In this document: one piece after another, positions 1-12,257 of the stretch
Position numbering within the stretch: position 1 is the first letter of the stretch
How the letters are laid out: every line of letters starts with the position of its first letter
Origin: Mycogone perniciosa
Lineage: Eukaryota; Ascomycota; Sordariomycetes; Hypocreales; Hypocreaceae
Length of the DNA: 64,000 nt
Direction of reading: 5' to 3'
Assembly: GCA_025331125.1 (NCBI GenBank)
Contig: JAOALB010000115.1
Location: 1-64,000, forward strand
Notes under the pieces: model-generated
Databases searched by the model: none
The model's input: the letters and a program-made list of their open reading frames with translations, nothing else
What the model was told of the DNA's origin: nothing
Translations under genes and position numbers: made by a program

Positions 1-64
1 AACACGAATCCGTTCCAAACCCCCCCCCCCCTTTCAAGTAATTCGCGCTAACTAGTCTACAAAG

Positions 65-1342
65 CGGCCCTGTCATGGTCACTGAGGCCCTCAAGTACTA
101 TGGAGCTGAGGACATGACCCTGCACTTTGTCTCCAACATTGATGGCACCCACATGGCCGAGGCCCTGAAAGCTTCGGACCCGGAGACAACACTCTTCCTC
201 ATCGCATCCAAGACCTTCACCACCGCTGAGACCACGACCAACGCCAACACTGCCAAGACCTGGTTCCTGGAGAAGACGGGTGGAAAGGGCGAGGTTGCCA
301 AGCACTTCGTTGCCTTGTCCACCAACGAGGCCGAGGTCACCAAGTTCGGCATCGACAAGGCCAACATGTTCGGCTTCGAGAGCTGGGTTGGTGGCCGATA
401 CTCTGTATGGAGCGCCATCGGACTGAGTGTTGCTCTTTACATTGGCTTCGACAACTTCCACAAATTCCTCAGCGGCGCTCATGCCATGGACAAGCACTTC
501 CGGGAGACGCCCCTGAGGGAGAACATTCCCGTTCTTGGTGGTCTTCTGAGTGTCTGGTACTCTAATTTTTTCCAGGCCCAGACTCACCTTGTTGCACCGT
601 AAGAATAAGCTGATATTTATGAAAGAGAGTATGGATGGATGCTAATTTGGTGGTAGATTTGACCAGTACCTCCACCGATTCCCTGCCTATCTCCAGCAGT
701 TGTCCATGGAGTCTAACGGAAAGACGATTACTTCCGATGGATCCTCAGCAAAGTACACTACAGGTAAGTCTTCACATATCTCCTTATTTAGTAGCATTGC
801 TCTAACATTGTGAGTTGGTAGGCCCGATCCTGTTTGGTGAGCCATGCACCAACGCTCAGCACTCCTTCTTCCAGCTCGTCCACCAGGGTACCAAGCTTAT
901 CCCCGCCGACTTCATTCTTGCTGCCAAGTCTCACAACCCCATCTCCGACAACCTGCACCAGAAGATGCTAGCCTCCAACTACTTCGCCCAAGCTGAGGCT
1001 CTCATGGTTGGCAAGACGGATGACCAGGTGAAGGCAGAAGGCACCGTGGACGAGCTGGTTCCCCACAAGCGCTTCCTGGGCAACCGACCGACTACATCGA
1101 TCCTTGTTGGCGGCTCCATCGGCCCGGCCGAGCTGGGTGCCCTCATTGTCTACTACGAGCACCTGACATTCACTGAGGGAGCTGTCTGGGACATCAACAG
1201 CTTCGACCAGTGGGGCGTGGAGCTGGGTAAGGTGCTGGCTAAGAAGATTCTCCAGGAGCTGGACGAGCCGGGCAATGGCGAGGGCCATGATGCCTCCACC
1301 GGTGGCCTCATTGGAGCTTTCAAGCAGTACGCCAAGATCTAA
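65..1342 (+). CDS. pgi1: glucose-6-phosphate isomerase, 5' end outside window
   Basis: Interconverts glucose-6-phosphate and fructose-6-phosphate in the cytosol, feeding glycolysis and, with the mannitol dehydrogenase downstream, polyol synthesis. Three exons are visible: 65-598, 657-763 and 822-1342, with introns 599-656 and 764-821. The window opens inside an upstream intron whose branch site (GCTAAC, near 47) and acceptor (CAAAG, ending 64) can be seen. The 386 visible residues correspond to the part of a roughly 550-residue enzyme after the N-terminal third. Both family signatures are present: GGRYSVWSAIG in exon 1 and SFDQWGVELGK near 1198-1230. Splicing restores the family sequence THLVAPFDQYLHRFP and AKYTTGPILFGEP across the junctions. 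The family assignment is secure; only the start is missing. Confidence 0.96.
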
Positions 1343-4300
1343 AGGAAACATACATGTGAGGGGGAATAGTTACTAGTACCTAGTATGCGGTGTACTTGTG
1401 ATGGCCTCATGGGGTGAAAAGAGGGGGACAAGATGACACACGAACAGTGTATAATGTTAAGAGGCAATTGCCCTACAAAAAGATGACTCAGGATTACGAA
1501 ATAAAAACGTTGGTTGAAAACAAGAATGCTTGACTTGTTCTTAAACGAACCCCCCCTTTCCCCCTTGCGTGTGCCGCTTTTACTGCATGACTGACAGTTC
1601 TGGGACGACTCGGAAAGGGAGGGCTAGATGTAATGTTACATTTCCAGACATCTGACATGGCGCATGCAATTTACGACCCGACGATCGCTCTGCCTCGGCT
1701 CCGTATGTACATACATGTCATTCTTGCATGAGAGGGGAGAGGGCAGAGGGGGGGGGGAGGTGTCTCGACCCCTAAGATTGTAGCATTATGGGCGTGGAGA
1801 GTATTAAGCACACATGTCATGTTTTTGGCGTTGCTATTTTGGCAGAAATGACATGTTGTGTACACTAGAGTGAGTGGTGGTGACGGGTCAGAAGGGATGA
1901 GTGAGTGAGGAGTGAAGGCATCGTCAGTGTTAGGAGGGGGGTATGAAGAACAAAGACGGATGGACTGTGGATTACATGTATGCAGGGTGGTTTGTTTTGG
2001 GGGGCATACGAGTATCAGTCTGGGGGCGGAAAATCGAGAGGAATCTCCATTGTTGAGGGATTGAAGGTGTATGAAATGTCAGTGAGGATTGGGGTTACGA
2101 TACACGTGAAACGGGTCTTGGATTCAAAAGTTCGGAGACTAGCGGAAGAGAGATTGAAGGGGTTGAAATGATTGGAAGATGGGGTATTGGCCAGGAGTGC
2201 TAAATGATGTACGGATCTGCATGGCGGAGAGGAGGGGAGAGGAGAGATGTGAGGGATGGATGAGACAGCATACTCGTAGAGAGACAGTACGAGCGTGAAG
2301 ACGGACGGAAACTCGACGATGGAGTCTGAGTGATGAGTTATTAGTGAGGGAGTGATGAGAGTGGCGAAGCGTAGCGTAACGATAATAGTTGGTGGTTCCA
2401 TGTCGGCACTAATGGTATTCCATTTACTGAATATCGCTCAAAAGATATCGACAGTAGTACGAAGTACATGTTAGAGCAAAAGGGGGAAAAATGACGTTGC
2501 CGTCGATCCATTAGATAGATGGCAAACCCGAGTCTGACCGATCAGCTTGGGCTTGGGCTTGGGTGACACAGAGATCAACAGGCACACACACCATCATCTT
2601 CCAAGGAAAAAAAAAACTCTCCATAATAACGATTACTACTCCCTACTATTACTCGTATTATGTCGTACTACCGGTGTAGAGTAGTACCACTACTAGTCCT
2701 AGGAGCTGAGCCACGCTTTGCTATGCCTGCCAAGGAGGCAGAAACGGCGGCGGCACGGGGGATGAAGTAAGTACCTACCTAGGTGGTGTGTTTTGTATAA
2801 GCAAATCTGGTACTACCACTCCGCACTCAATGGTCAAACGATTGCTTTTAATTGCAGTGAGCTGTCATATATCATTAGCGGGCCCTTTTTGACCTCGATT
2901 TCACCTTGATAGTACTCCGTACTCCGTACTACATACCACATAGCTACCTAGCACTATTAGTCGGTACGGAGTACGAAGTACATCAACGGAAAAAACGCGC
3001 AAAAACTCGGGCCGTCTCAGAGGGGGCCCGATCCTTGGCGCTCGCCTGTTCGCCATCCGGAACCAGCCATGATCAACAATTCGACCAGCCGCATCCCATT
3101 ATGTGCTTCGTGCATTCTTTGGATTGGCCATTTATGCGGTGCCCAGAGGATGCAGTATGTATCTATGTAGTATGTACTCCGTACGTATGAAGTATGCACT
3201 GTCTCATTATGGCTGTGCGCTTCTGTTGTTGTTTGCTGAGTGAGAATGGACGCTTGCAGCCAGCCAGCCAAACTTATCGTCCGTCCTACCCAAACTGACG
3301 CAGGGCGAGCAATGGCCGGGAAAAGGCGGAAAACAAAAGACAAGTCATGTCTCTCATATCACAGACAGTGAAGTGAGTATGTATGTTGGGCTGCGTACAT
3401 ACATACATACACACATACCTACTTCGTACACACGCGGAGTACTCCGTCCATGCAAACAGACAGGACTGCTGTCCGATGACATGTCGACTGCAACATGCCG
3501 GCAGCGAAAAAAGCACATGTTCCGGCATAGTTAGGGGGGAGACAACAACAAAATCGAATCATCCGACTGGGTCTGGCGGTTGACCGGTTACGCTACACTG
3601 CAGATGCGGCATCATCTGGTACTACGCAGATGCTACACACACACGCACACACACATTGTTCCAACTTTGGCATCAGATCGGCCCCCCCTCAAGCGTCAGC
3701 CATTGACGTTATGGCTGTGCGTTGAAGACGTGCCAATTTCGCTTCCATCACCGGTTTCAGCGTGAGGAGCCAGCGTAGCATTGGAGATGCATCAATGGCC
3801 TATCCATGCGTCCTATAGCGAGTTGGCAATGGATGCATTTTTCTTTATTCTCCCAGGTTGATTGATGATGGATGAATGAGAGAGTGAATGAATGGATGGA
3901 TGGCACCCTACATACGTCATTGTGCTTGTATTACCCCTGTTCAGGACTGGAGCAACCGTCGCTTGGCCCAATCGGCCCAAGGCCTCATATTACGGAGTAC
4001 ATAATACGGAGACAGTACGGGGACAGATCAGTTCTGTGTGATGAGGGGATTGATTGATGACATGACATGACACGACACGACACAACAGCGACAGCGAGAG
4101 ATGGAAGAGGACGACGACGACGATGAATCAAGCTTTTCAATGGCGAATTATTACACGGCTTTGATTGATTTGAATGATATCATTCATTAGGTACTTTTTA
4201 TTTTATCTTATCATGGATTTTAATCTGCGGACTCGCAACTCTCGTCGTTGATGTCACCTCAGGCCCGGCCAATTGCCCCCCCTCTGGAATCCACAGTGGC

Positions 4301-4492
4301 CATATAGTGGGGAGGGCTCCAGTCTCCAGTGGCTCACCCCTTCTGCAACTCAGCGTCAGCGCCTCTGTTGGTTGGTACTTCGTACTTTGTAGGAATCTCC
4401 TGCAATGGGCGTCCCGTCAACTCCACTTTTGCAAGCAAGAAAAAAAGGGCGCCGTTCGGGCTGGATGGCGTTTTCTCGAGTGGCGGATGAGG

Positions 4493-4519
4493 ATGAATGA
4501 ATGAATGAATGAATGAATG
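4493..4519. repeat. ATGA tetranucleotide microsatellite
   Basis: Nearly seven perfect copies of ATGA in non-coding DNA. Confidence 0.9.
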
Positions 4520-4581
4520 CTGGAATTGGCCTCCTGGTTTCCCGGGATCCGTAAGGATCGTGTAATACTGGTACTACTACT

Positions 4582-4608
4582 GCTAATACTGCTAATACTG
4601 CTAATACT
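4582..4608. repeat. three copies of a 9-bp unit
   Basis: GCTAATACT occurs three times head to tail in non-coding DNA, flanked by further CTAATACT-like sequence. Confidence 0.85.
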
Positions 4609-5125
4609 ACTCCTAGGTGCTAATGTAATCATGGCTCTAAACAGCCCAGCCAGGGCGAGGCATCACACATACTCGTAGGTACGCTCGCACTACAGCTCGC
4701 TTCGAGGTACAGGTACTTGCAGGAACATTGGCACCCATTCCGTCACATGCAGACTCGCCTGTACCTCGAGGTTCCACTCCCCTTTCTGCGCCTCGCCCTA
4801 TCTATGGTGTCTCTATGGTGGCTCTCTGGCGCCTCGAGGCTTGGTCAAGCGCTCTGACTGGCTCGCGCCTCAAAGGCTAGTGATCGTCTACAAGGTTCCG
4901 AACCCATACTACATACCTGCTAAGGAGACGGCGACGTTTCCAGAGTGTCGACTCCTCCTCAGCAAAATCCAAGGTACCGTTCCGTATTTGCGTGCGTAGT
5001 ACTTCGTAGGAGGCCTATCATCTCTGGCTCGAAACAAGTACATACGAGTAGTACTTCCGCACCGTCCCGCTTTGGTCCTTTTCCCATTGCGTACATACAT
5101 GACCCCCTTGCTGCCGGCTCCAGAG

Positions 5126-5136
5126 TTTATATAAAG
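5126..5136 (+). promoter_or_regulatory. TATA box candidate of the mannitol dehydrogenase gene
   Basis: TTTATATAAAG lies 265 bp before the start codon and is followed by CT-rich tracts, a usual arrangement for strongly expressed fungal genes. Position and sequence are seen; function is inferred. Confidence 0.5.
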
Positions 5137-5401
5137 CAGTCCATCCAACTCTCTCTCTCTCTTCTGACTCTTCTTGTGATGATCCATTCTTCCATCCTAT
5201 CCTTTCTTGTGTTGTAAACGGTCTCCGTTTCCTGACCCTGCTCTGATCTCTCCACTGCCTCCACTTTACTGCTTCTTCTCCAGATCCTCAGTCTTCTTGG
5301 ATACTATATATTCTCACATCCTTATAGACTGGGATTAGCTTAGTCTTTCGACTTACATCAGATCAACTCCATCTTACTACAATATCCTTACAACCTTCAT
5401 C

Positions 5402-6583
5402 ATGGGTAAGAAGGCTGTTCACTTTGGAGCCGGCAACATCGGAAGAGGCTTTGTGGCTTGTTTCCTCCAGAACTCAGGCTATGAGGTCGTCTTCGCCGAT
5501 GTCGTCGAGTCCCTCATCGACAAGATCAACTCGACGCCCTCATACAAAGTCATTGAGGTCGGCGTCGAGGGCACCAGCGAAAAGACTATCACCAACTACC
5601 GAGCCATCAACTCCAGGACGCACGAGGATGAACTGATCGAGGAGATCCGCACCGCCGATGTCGTCACTTGCTCCGTCGGGCCCAACATCTTGAAGTTCAT
5701 CGCCCCTGTCATTGCCAAGGGCATTGATCGCCGCGCCAACGACATCACCCCTCTCCATGTCATTGCGTGCGAGAACGCCATTGGTGCTACTGACACCCTT
5801 GCCGGCCACATCAAGGATCCCAGGAACACTGCCCCGTACCGTCTCGAGGATCACCACCTTCGCGCTCGCTATGCCAACTCGGCCATTGACCGCATCGTGC
5901 CTGCGCAGGACCCCAATGCCGGCCTCGACGTGACGCTGGAGAAGTTCTTCGAATGGGTCGTGGACAAGACCCCCTTTGAGGACATTGGCATCCCCGCCAT
6001 TGAGGGCATCAACTGGGTCGACAACTTGGCTCCTTTCATTGAGCGCAAGCTTTACACCGTCAACACCGGCCACGCTACTGCTGCCTATCACGGGTACAAC
6101 CGCAGAAAGCGCACCGTCTACGATGCTTTACAGGACCGGCAGATCATGGCCGAGGTCCAGGGTGCCCTAATGGAGACGCGCAACATCCTCGTCGCCAAGC
6201 ACGGCATTGATGAGGACGCTCAGCTAGCCTACGTGAACAAGATCATCAAGCGCATCGGCAACCCTCACCTTGAAGACGCCGTCGAGCGTGTCGGCCGTGC
6301 GCCCCTGAGGAAGCTCTCTCGCAAGGAGCGCTTCATCGGCCCTGCTGCCGAGGCTGCCGAGCAAGGCATGCCGATCAAGTACCTCCTCGATGCCATCGAG
6401 ATGACGTTCCGATTCCAAGAGGTCGAGGGCGACGACGAGTCCAAGGAGCTGGCGCAGATCATGTCCGAGAATAAACCCGAGGACGTGGTCGCCAAGGTCT
6501 GTAGCGTTCAGACGAGCGAGAAGATCTTCCCTAGCTTGGTGCAGATCGTCAAGCGCGTGCAAGAGGACAGTCGCGATGATTGA
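5402..6583 (+). CDS. MPD1: mannitol-1-phosphate 5-dehydrogenase
   Basis: NAD-dependent reduction of fructose-6-phosphate to mannitol-1-phosphate in the cytosol, the first step of fungal mannitol formation. A single 393-residue exon, close to the usual family length of about 390. The N-terminal Rossmann motif GAGNIGRG is at residues 9-16. The long-chain polyol dehydrogenase signature KX4NX2H is intact as K216, N221 and H224, with K216 the expected general base. The start ATG follows a long TATA-containing, CT-rich leader, and no earlier in-frame ATG fits. Its substrate is the product of the isomerase encoded 4 kb upstream, but with 4 kb between them the genes are probably regulated separately. 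Confidence 0.95.
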   Translation: MGKKAVHFGAGNIGRGFVACFLQNSGYEVVFADVVESLIDKINSTPSYKVIEVGVEGTSEKTITNYRAINSRTHEDELIEEIRTADVVTCSVGPNILKFIAPVIAKGIDRRANDITPLHVIACENAIGATDTLAGHIKDPRNTAPYRLEDHHLRARYANSAIDRIVPAQDPNAGLDVTLEKFFEWVVDKTPFEDIGIPAIEGINWVDNLAPFIERKLYTVNTGHATAAYHGYNRRKRTVYDALQDRQIMAEVQGALMETRNILVAKHGIDEDAQLAYVNKIIKRIGNPHLEDAVERVGRAPLRKLSRKERFIGPAAEAAEQGMPIKYLLDAIEMTFRFQEVEGDDESKELAQIMSENKPEDVVAKVCSVQTSEKIFPSLVQIVKRVQEDSRDD

Positions 6584-7812
6584 CTAGATGGCCAACTCAA
6601 TTCTCCTCCTTCTCCGTCTTCTGCTTCATCTCCTGATGCTAGCAACGTTCTGCGGTCGAGGATCTGACAGGTGCGGGGAGACGGCGCCATCACATGGCGT
6701 TGATGATGCATGATATGCGTACGATGACATTTGCTTGGGCTTTTTTATGGCTTACTTGGACGACTCTGAATGGCATGGCGCTGGTATTGGATCATGGAGT
6801 TTTTTATTAAGAGATTTGGATCCGTTTTTGAGGATAATAGGTCTGTCTGTACGTGAATTGGGTATAGATTGCTAGCATGGAAGAATAAAGATACCAATCA
6901 ATGAAGCCTCATCAACCTGAATTTCTTGCAAGTGACTACAATAATTATCTACTGGTATCCGGGTTGATGCCAACACGTATAAAACGGTATATCCTAGATA
7001 CATCGGAGACTTCCAACATGAACGTGACATTTTTGGAGAAGCCGTATTCCGTATGTTCCCTCATCTCTCCCTGAATTAGGAAAGCCACGATGCATATGAC
7101 GGATGGATGAATGTCTTGGCCCAAAGTGGAACAAACAAAAATGAGACACGCAAACAAGGCCAAGACATATCTGCACGACTGGAATGCGAAAACTTGGATT
7201 TTCCTCGAGTCTAGAACATGCCTAGAAAGGGCCCGTTGCAATATTGAGCGAAGCGGTGTAGGTGCTGAATGTCTGACGGCGGCTGAGTGCATGAAGGGAT
7301 GGAACGACGTTGGGATTGTGTTTCATACGTGGCATGACTTGCTTGCTCGTATGAAGTGGTAGCATACGGATATGTGCATGAGGACTGCTGGGAGAAAAGG
7401 GGAGGAGAATGTAAGGGATGGATATTTCTATGCAGGTATGTCTGCGTTGTTGTTTGTATGGCCAGGGAGTGAAGCATCGTGTCCACCGGGCGAGAGTACA
7501 TTCGAGCCAGGCTGCATTATGGAGGCCTCTTCCATCCTATCCCTGACCATACTGACCATTCGGAGTATCAGATTCATCATCTCGACATATGTCCTATGTT
7601 GTGCAAACACATCTTACCAAGCATCACCGGCCAGCACACCAGTACATATGCAAGGGCGGAGGAGCTGAGCCTTGGAATGCGTAAATGTCCAGTGCAGCTG
7701 AGATCAGAAGATGGCCCCTTTCGACAGACTGCATAAAAAAGAATGACGAGTGCAGCCAGGATGACCATATGCTGCATAATTCCCCGTGTGCCTCGAGTGA
7801 TAGATCAGCAAC
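6584..7812. other. intergenic, nothing recognised
   Basis: 3' flank of the mannitol dehydrogenase gene and 5' flank of the DUF4419 gene. Several short open frames overlap on both strands, but none has protein-like composition or a plausible continuation. Confidence 0.6.
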
Positions 7813-9132
7813 ATGTTTGCCAAGATCCTGCTTCCCGGCCTTTTCAGCCTCTGGATCTCGGCTGCCTCCGCCGGCATCACCGTCCCCATCAGCCCGGAGA
7901 TTGATCCACTCCCGTTGTCGGCATCCGGAGCAGTGACATCCGCCACGGAGCTCTTCCGGAGGAGCTGTCCGGAGGAAGTCCCGCCACAGACACCCTACTC
8001 TCCCAAGGTTCTCATATCCTCCTTTGCCGACTTTGGCACCAATGATGCCGACGTATTTCCCAACGGCACTGTGTTCCCCTCCTCGAACAGTGTTGTTAGA
8101 GGCGCGATCGAGGCGTGGGGACAGCATCAAAGCCTCGTGCTAAGGCCGGATGAGATATGGTTCGAGATCCTGGCGCAGTTGAATTTCTACATGTTTGCCC
8201 ACGCCGAGGATATACGGCACTTGTTCGTCGATCACGAGGGCAAGGAGGAGATCCAAGTATGGCGGCTCACATGGCATGATATCATTGCTACGTTTGCCGA
8301 TGAGATACAGCAGAGGGTCAAAACGGAGTGGCTACAGGATTGGATCATGCCGGGGTTTAGCACAAGCAATGAGAATGATGGAATGACAGCAACGGTGCTG
8401 ATGATGGGGCTGATGCAGCATTACTTTGAGTTCAGCGGTGGAATTACGTGCGGTCTGCCAGATGTGACACTCCTAGGGGAGAGGGACGATTGGGTCAAGC
8501 TGCTGGCGAAGCTGGATCGCTTGAAGGACTGGGGCGAGGAGCCTGCAGACTATGCGGACAAGCTGCGGCCGATACTGAGCCGGTTTGTCGAGACGTGGGA
8601 CAAGCCGGACAGCGAGGACATCAAGACGTTTTGGAAGAGCATCGTGAGAGCGCGCAGACTCTTCTCCTGCGGTGGACCACCAGACTACAGCATCTCGGGC
8701 TGGATCACGGGGTTCTTACATTGGAATCCCCAGGGAGAGCTGAGAATCCCAAAGGAGATGGAACAGAGCCATGAACCAACTGATGACGACATGACGCTCG
8801 ACGGCGTGACATATTTTGGAGAGGCACTCTCGGACGTTCCCGTTGGCTATGCAAAAGCGCCGCTGAAGATGCTGGATTATCCGGAGCCAGGGGTCGACAC
8901 GATGGCGTATCTGCTGGCGGGCAACGTGGGAGTGCGGAGGCTGGTGGTGGGAACTGATGGCGCTGAAGGGCAAAAGCCATCGCGGGTGACTGCGCAGCTG
9001 ATAAGTGCGTGGTTCATGTATGCGCCTGTGAACACGATGTTTAGGACAGGGCCGCGGTATGGTAGTGACGAGGAGCTGGTGAATATAGCAGCTGGGGTCG
9101 GCATGTGTGGGTTGTCGTCAGAAGAATGGTGA
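7813..9132 (+). CDS. secreted DUF4419-domain protein
   Basis: A 439-residue single-exon protein. Residues 1-21 form a typical secretion signal (MFAKILLPGLFSLWISAASAG). The DUF4419 pattern then spans most of the chain: SSNSVVRGAIEAWGQHQSLV, RPDEIWFEILAQLNFYM, the central FSCGGPPDYSISGWITGF stretch and a C-terminal region rich in small residues. DUF4419 occurs in fungi, oomycetes and amoebae and has no established biochemical function to my knowledge. The signal peptide implies the ER or cell exterior; the cargo role is unknown. No introns are apparent. The domain call rests on remembered family sequence, so the assignment is good but the function is open. Confidence 0.85.
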   Translation: MFAKILLPGLFSLWISAASAGITVPISPEIDPLPLSASGAVTSATELFRRSCPEEVPPQTPYSPKVLISSFADFGTNDADVFPNGTVFPSSNSVVRGAIEAWGQHQSLVLRPDEIWFEILAQLNFYMFAHAEDIRHLFVDHEGKEEIQVWRLTWHDIIATFADEIQQRVKTEWLQDWIMPGFSTSNENDGMTATVLMMGLMQHYFEFSGGITCGLPDVTLLGERDDWVKLLAKLDRLKDWGEEPADYADKLRPILSRFVETWDKPDSEDIKTFWKSIVRARRLFSCGGPPDYSISGWITGFLHWNPQGELRIPKEMEQSHEPTDDDMTLDGVTYFGEALSDVPVGYAKAPLKMLDYPEPGVDTMAYLLAGNVGVRRLVVGTDGAEGQKPSRVTAQLISAWFMYAPVNTMFRTGPRYGSDEELVNIAAGVGMCGLSSEEW

Positions 9133-9578
9133 TAGTACTATAGGTATTATGTAGAGTCGTGATGACGATGACGATTTATGGAGATGCGTGTTCACAAGCC
9201 ACTGGCAAAATCACCTGCAAAGTCACCTAAGAGCGCCCTCACCGACCACCTGGAAATGCGCTGGCTGGCCACTGGCGGGGCTCAAGCGCCCAAACAAAGC
9301 ACTGGACCAAGAGGCGGCCCCTGTCTTATGGAACCCACGAACCTGCATCCACCATTCAGGGCCCGAATCACTCTCGCGAATAGCATCCCATTTTCCGCCA
9401 AAGCCGTTCATTGATTGTCCCTGACACTTACACGTGTGTTTGCAGCTGTTTAAGGCACCGCTGCTGCACCTAATCAACCCGCTCGCATTGCTGCCCTCGA
9501 CGACGATATGCTGCCGTCAGGCATATCCGTCCGCTTCTCCCTTCACCACTTCCATTGAACCACCAGAAGAATGCCGCC
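9133..9578. other. promoter region of the HAUS6-like gene
   Basis: Contains a palindromic ACACGTGT (around 9430-9437). At 9571-9630 a 19-codon upstream ORF overlaps the main start codon in another frame. No other gene seen. Confidence 0.5.
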
Positions 9579-11952
9579 ATGGCCTCCGTCACTACGCAGC
9601 AGACGACTCGCACGCGTTCCTCTCGTGTGACCATTTCCAAGACGTCCTCCTCGACCTCTACTACTACCTCGACCAGGTCCTCTCGAGCTCAGACGCCAGC
9701 CCAGCCACACCATGCTGAGGCTGCCAGCAAAGCCGAAGCTGCTGCTGCTCTGGCGGCAAGCCCGAGTAGCGGAGCAGGCCCATCCTCGCTCGCGCTGTTC
9801 CTGACCAACATCAAGCTCCTGGACCTAGACCTGCTTCCCGACTGGCCGGGTATTTCTGGCGAGACGTTTGCGACCTCCGGAACCAGTGTGCAGGGATTAA
9901 AGAAGCGGGTGCACTGTGTCGAATGGGTGCTGTTCCAGCTGTTTTCCATCTGGGACCCCGAAGAAACGGCAAATGTGGGTGTCTCCCCACGAACACTGCA
10001 TAGGAAGCTGAAGTTGACTAACAATGCCCTCCCTACAGAAGCTGAAACCCTTCTTCCCACCGATTGATCAACTCCAATCCGTCAACCTCCGTACCGCTCT
10101 TGTCAGAGCTCTCGAACAAGCCAAGAAGAATGGCATCCTCGGCCGAGACACCATCATTCGCAAAACCATGCTGGACGACTGCAAAGGAGAGAGACTCGAG
10201 GAAGTTCTAGCATACTTTTCAACCGCAGTGCTGAAGAAGGTCGTCGCCAATGGCATTGCCACGAGCGGTGCTCACATGACCCCAGTTGTCCGCCTTGCCC
10301 TGGAAAACAGAAGCTACAAGGGTGACCAGGCTGAGCTCATCGCCTTGACATTGGCACATAGAAACTCATTGAAAAGAGTGTTGGAGAGAAAAAAGACTGC
10401 CAGAGCACTTTACAGGGATTTTTCTGAACTTTTAGGTGTCAAGGAGGAAGATGTCGCCCGCAGAAGAGACGTCGTTCTCGCCAAATTGATACATGGGCAT
10501 GGACATCCAATCTCCCACAACACCAGGGCCGAATGGCTGCAAACTGTGCGAGGTAATTGGTCGGGCAACGAGGCCTGGATGGAGACTCTCCTACATGGTG
10601 ACGCAAACGATGGAGGGTTTATGAACATGCCCTATGATAATGTTTGGAGGAGGGTTCGGCATGGGCGACTCGGAGAGCTCGAGGCAGGCGGCGGCGGCCT
10701 ACTCCAACAATTGGAGACTCGCGTCAGGGTACAGAAGGAGAGGCTCCAGAAGTGGGATAGCTTTCGCAAAAACATGTTCGGCGACTCCAAAGCTTCACCA
10801 TCCAAGTCGAAGTCTACACCTGCCAAAGCCAAGGGTATTAATTTCAACTTCAGAGCACATCAGGACCTTCACCTGGGAAGAAGTAAACACACACTTGCCA
10901 TCCGGAACCAGGAAGCAGAGATGACCGATGACTATGTCGACCTGGTCTCGGAGTTGAAGGATGAGTTAGCCAAGATAAGGAGGAAAGATGTGAACCTGAC
11001 CAGTCTCTTCTCACAGCGGGCTCCTATGAAACAGGTCCGCCGCATTATTTCGACATCGTCCACTGAAGCTCGCGATGAAATTAGCGACCTGGAAGACGAA
11101 GAAGACGAAGAGGACGTCTTCAGCTCGAAGGTGCCCATCTCGTCATTCCAAGACAAACTCATGGGTTCTCGGCCTACCATTAGGCCGAGACTGTCTCGCC
11201 CAAATCTCTCTCAGAGTCAAACCATCTCCAATCCGGCGGCGGCGGCGGCAGCGGCGGCAGAGCAGAGGAACTTTCCTGGCAGAAGTCAGTATGATCTTGC
11301 CCAACTCGATGATTTCGACTCTCCTCCATCTGTTACGGCTTCTCGCCAGCCAGACCCTTTCTTTTCTGATGCCCCAATGCAACGATCCCCACCACAGATG
11401 GATGCCAAACGTCCTACGCGGGCTGCACCGGAGCCTCAGCCGCGGGAAGTTGTCTCACCAACCCAAGGGTTAGTTGATCAGATATTGGAGTCAATGGACA
11501 GCGCATCTCCATCACCGGTTAAGCGCACCAAGCCCCGGCACACATTGTCTTTGGCCGAACGAACAAGTCTCTCCCTGACGAGGAAGAAGTCTATGGCCTT
11601 TGAGGACCAGGAACCCGACTTGCCCGTAGTGCCCGTTGCCGAAGAAAGCCACAGACAGGCCGCCAACCCAGACCATTCTGAGGATCTCGTTAGTCGGACT
11701 AGAAAAAGTATGGCTGGCTTCGAAAAGGCACAGCAAAAAGCGCAGCTGGAACGACGCAGGTCACAGAGGCGGTCCAAAGTGCCACCGCCGAGAGCGGGAG
11801 GCTACTTCTCCAAGGTCGACGAGGACATTGAGCAGGCGAATCGCTTAGCAGAGCAGTTGGCCAATGAGGAGGATATGGAAGCCGTATTCAGATCGCGACC
11901 GAAGATCAAGCAGAGCATGCATCCCAGTCCGACTAAGGATTGGGCTTCGTGA
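9579..11952 (+). CDS. HAUS augmin-like complex subunit 6 homologue
   Basis: Augmin recruits gamma-tubulin to existing spindle microtubules for branched nucleation. Two exons (9579-9974 and 10039-11952) flank a 64-nt intron with a TTGACTAAC branch site. The product is 769 residues. A Thr/Ser-rich leader precedes the HAUS6 N-terminal domain from about residue 70 (LFLTNIKLLDLDLLPDWPGI) to about 370, and splicing joins WDPEETAN to KLKPFFPPIDQ, as expected for the family. The C-terminal half is acidic or Ser-rich and low in complexity, with an alanine run near residue 540, which is usual for the disordered tail. The start is the ATG in GCCGCCATGG; an in-frame TTG upstream is not needed. Recognition relies on the N-terminal domain. 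Confidence 0.85.
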
Positions 11953-12257
11953 ACTTGACGGCCGTTCATAAGTAACGATGATGAACCAGGCGTATTACTC
12001 AGAAATTCGTAAGATTGGCGTTGCAACTCTCTTTTGTTTGGATATACACACACGATTGATGAACTACTACTTAGCTGCTTAGCTTGCTTTGGTGTTTGGG
12101 CACGGAGGATTAGAACGAACGTACGTACGTACAGCATACAAATTGAAGAGCTTTTCATCGCACGTCTTTTGCTTTTCATATATTGTCTATGGTACACATA
12201 CATCTCCCTTTGGCTCCTTCCGTTGGCTGTCTTTTCAAACTAGCATTATACTGAGCT
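11953..12257. other. convergent 3' intergenic region
   Basis: Short region between two convergent genes. It contains an ACGTACGTACGT-like run near 12119-12131 and nothing else recognisable. Confidence 0.5.

Larger units (their letters stand above)
1343..5125. other. non-coding stretch with short motif copies and microsatellites
   Basis: No open frame here reads like a protein. It holds a G run near 1751-1760, copies of the GTACTCCGTAC motif (2912-2929, 2964-2974, 3174-3184) and two microsatellites listed separately. The 3' part must contain the upstream control region of the mannitol dehydrogenase gene. Confidence 0.7.
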
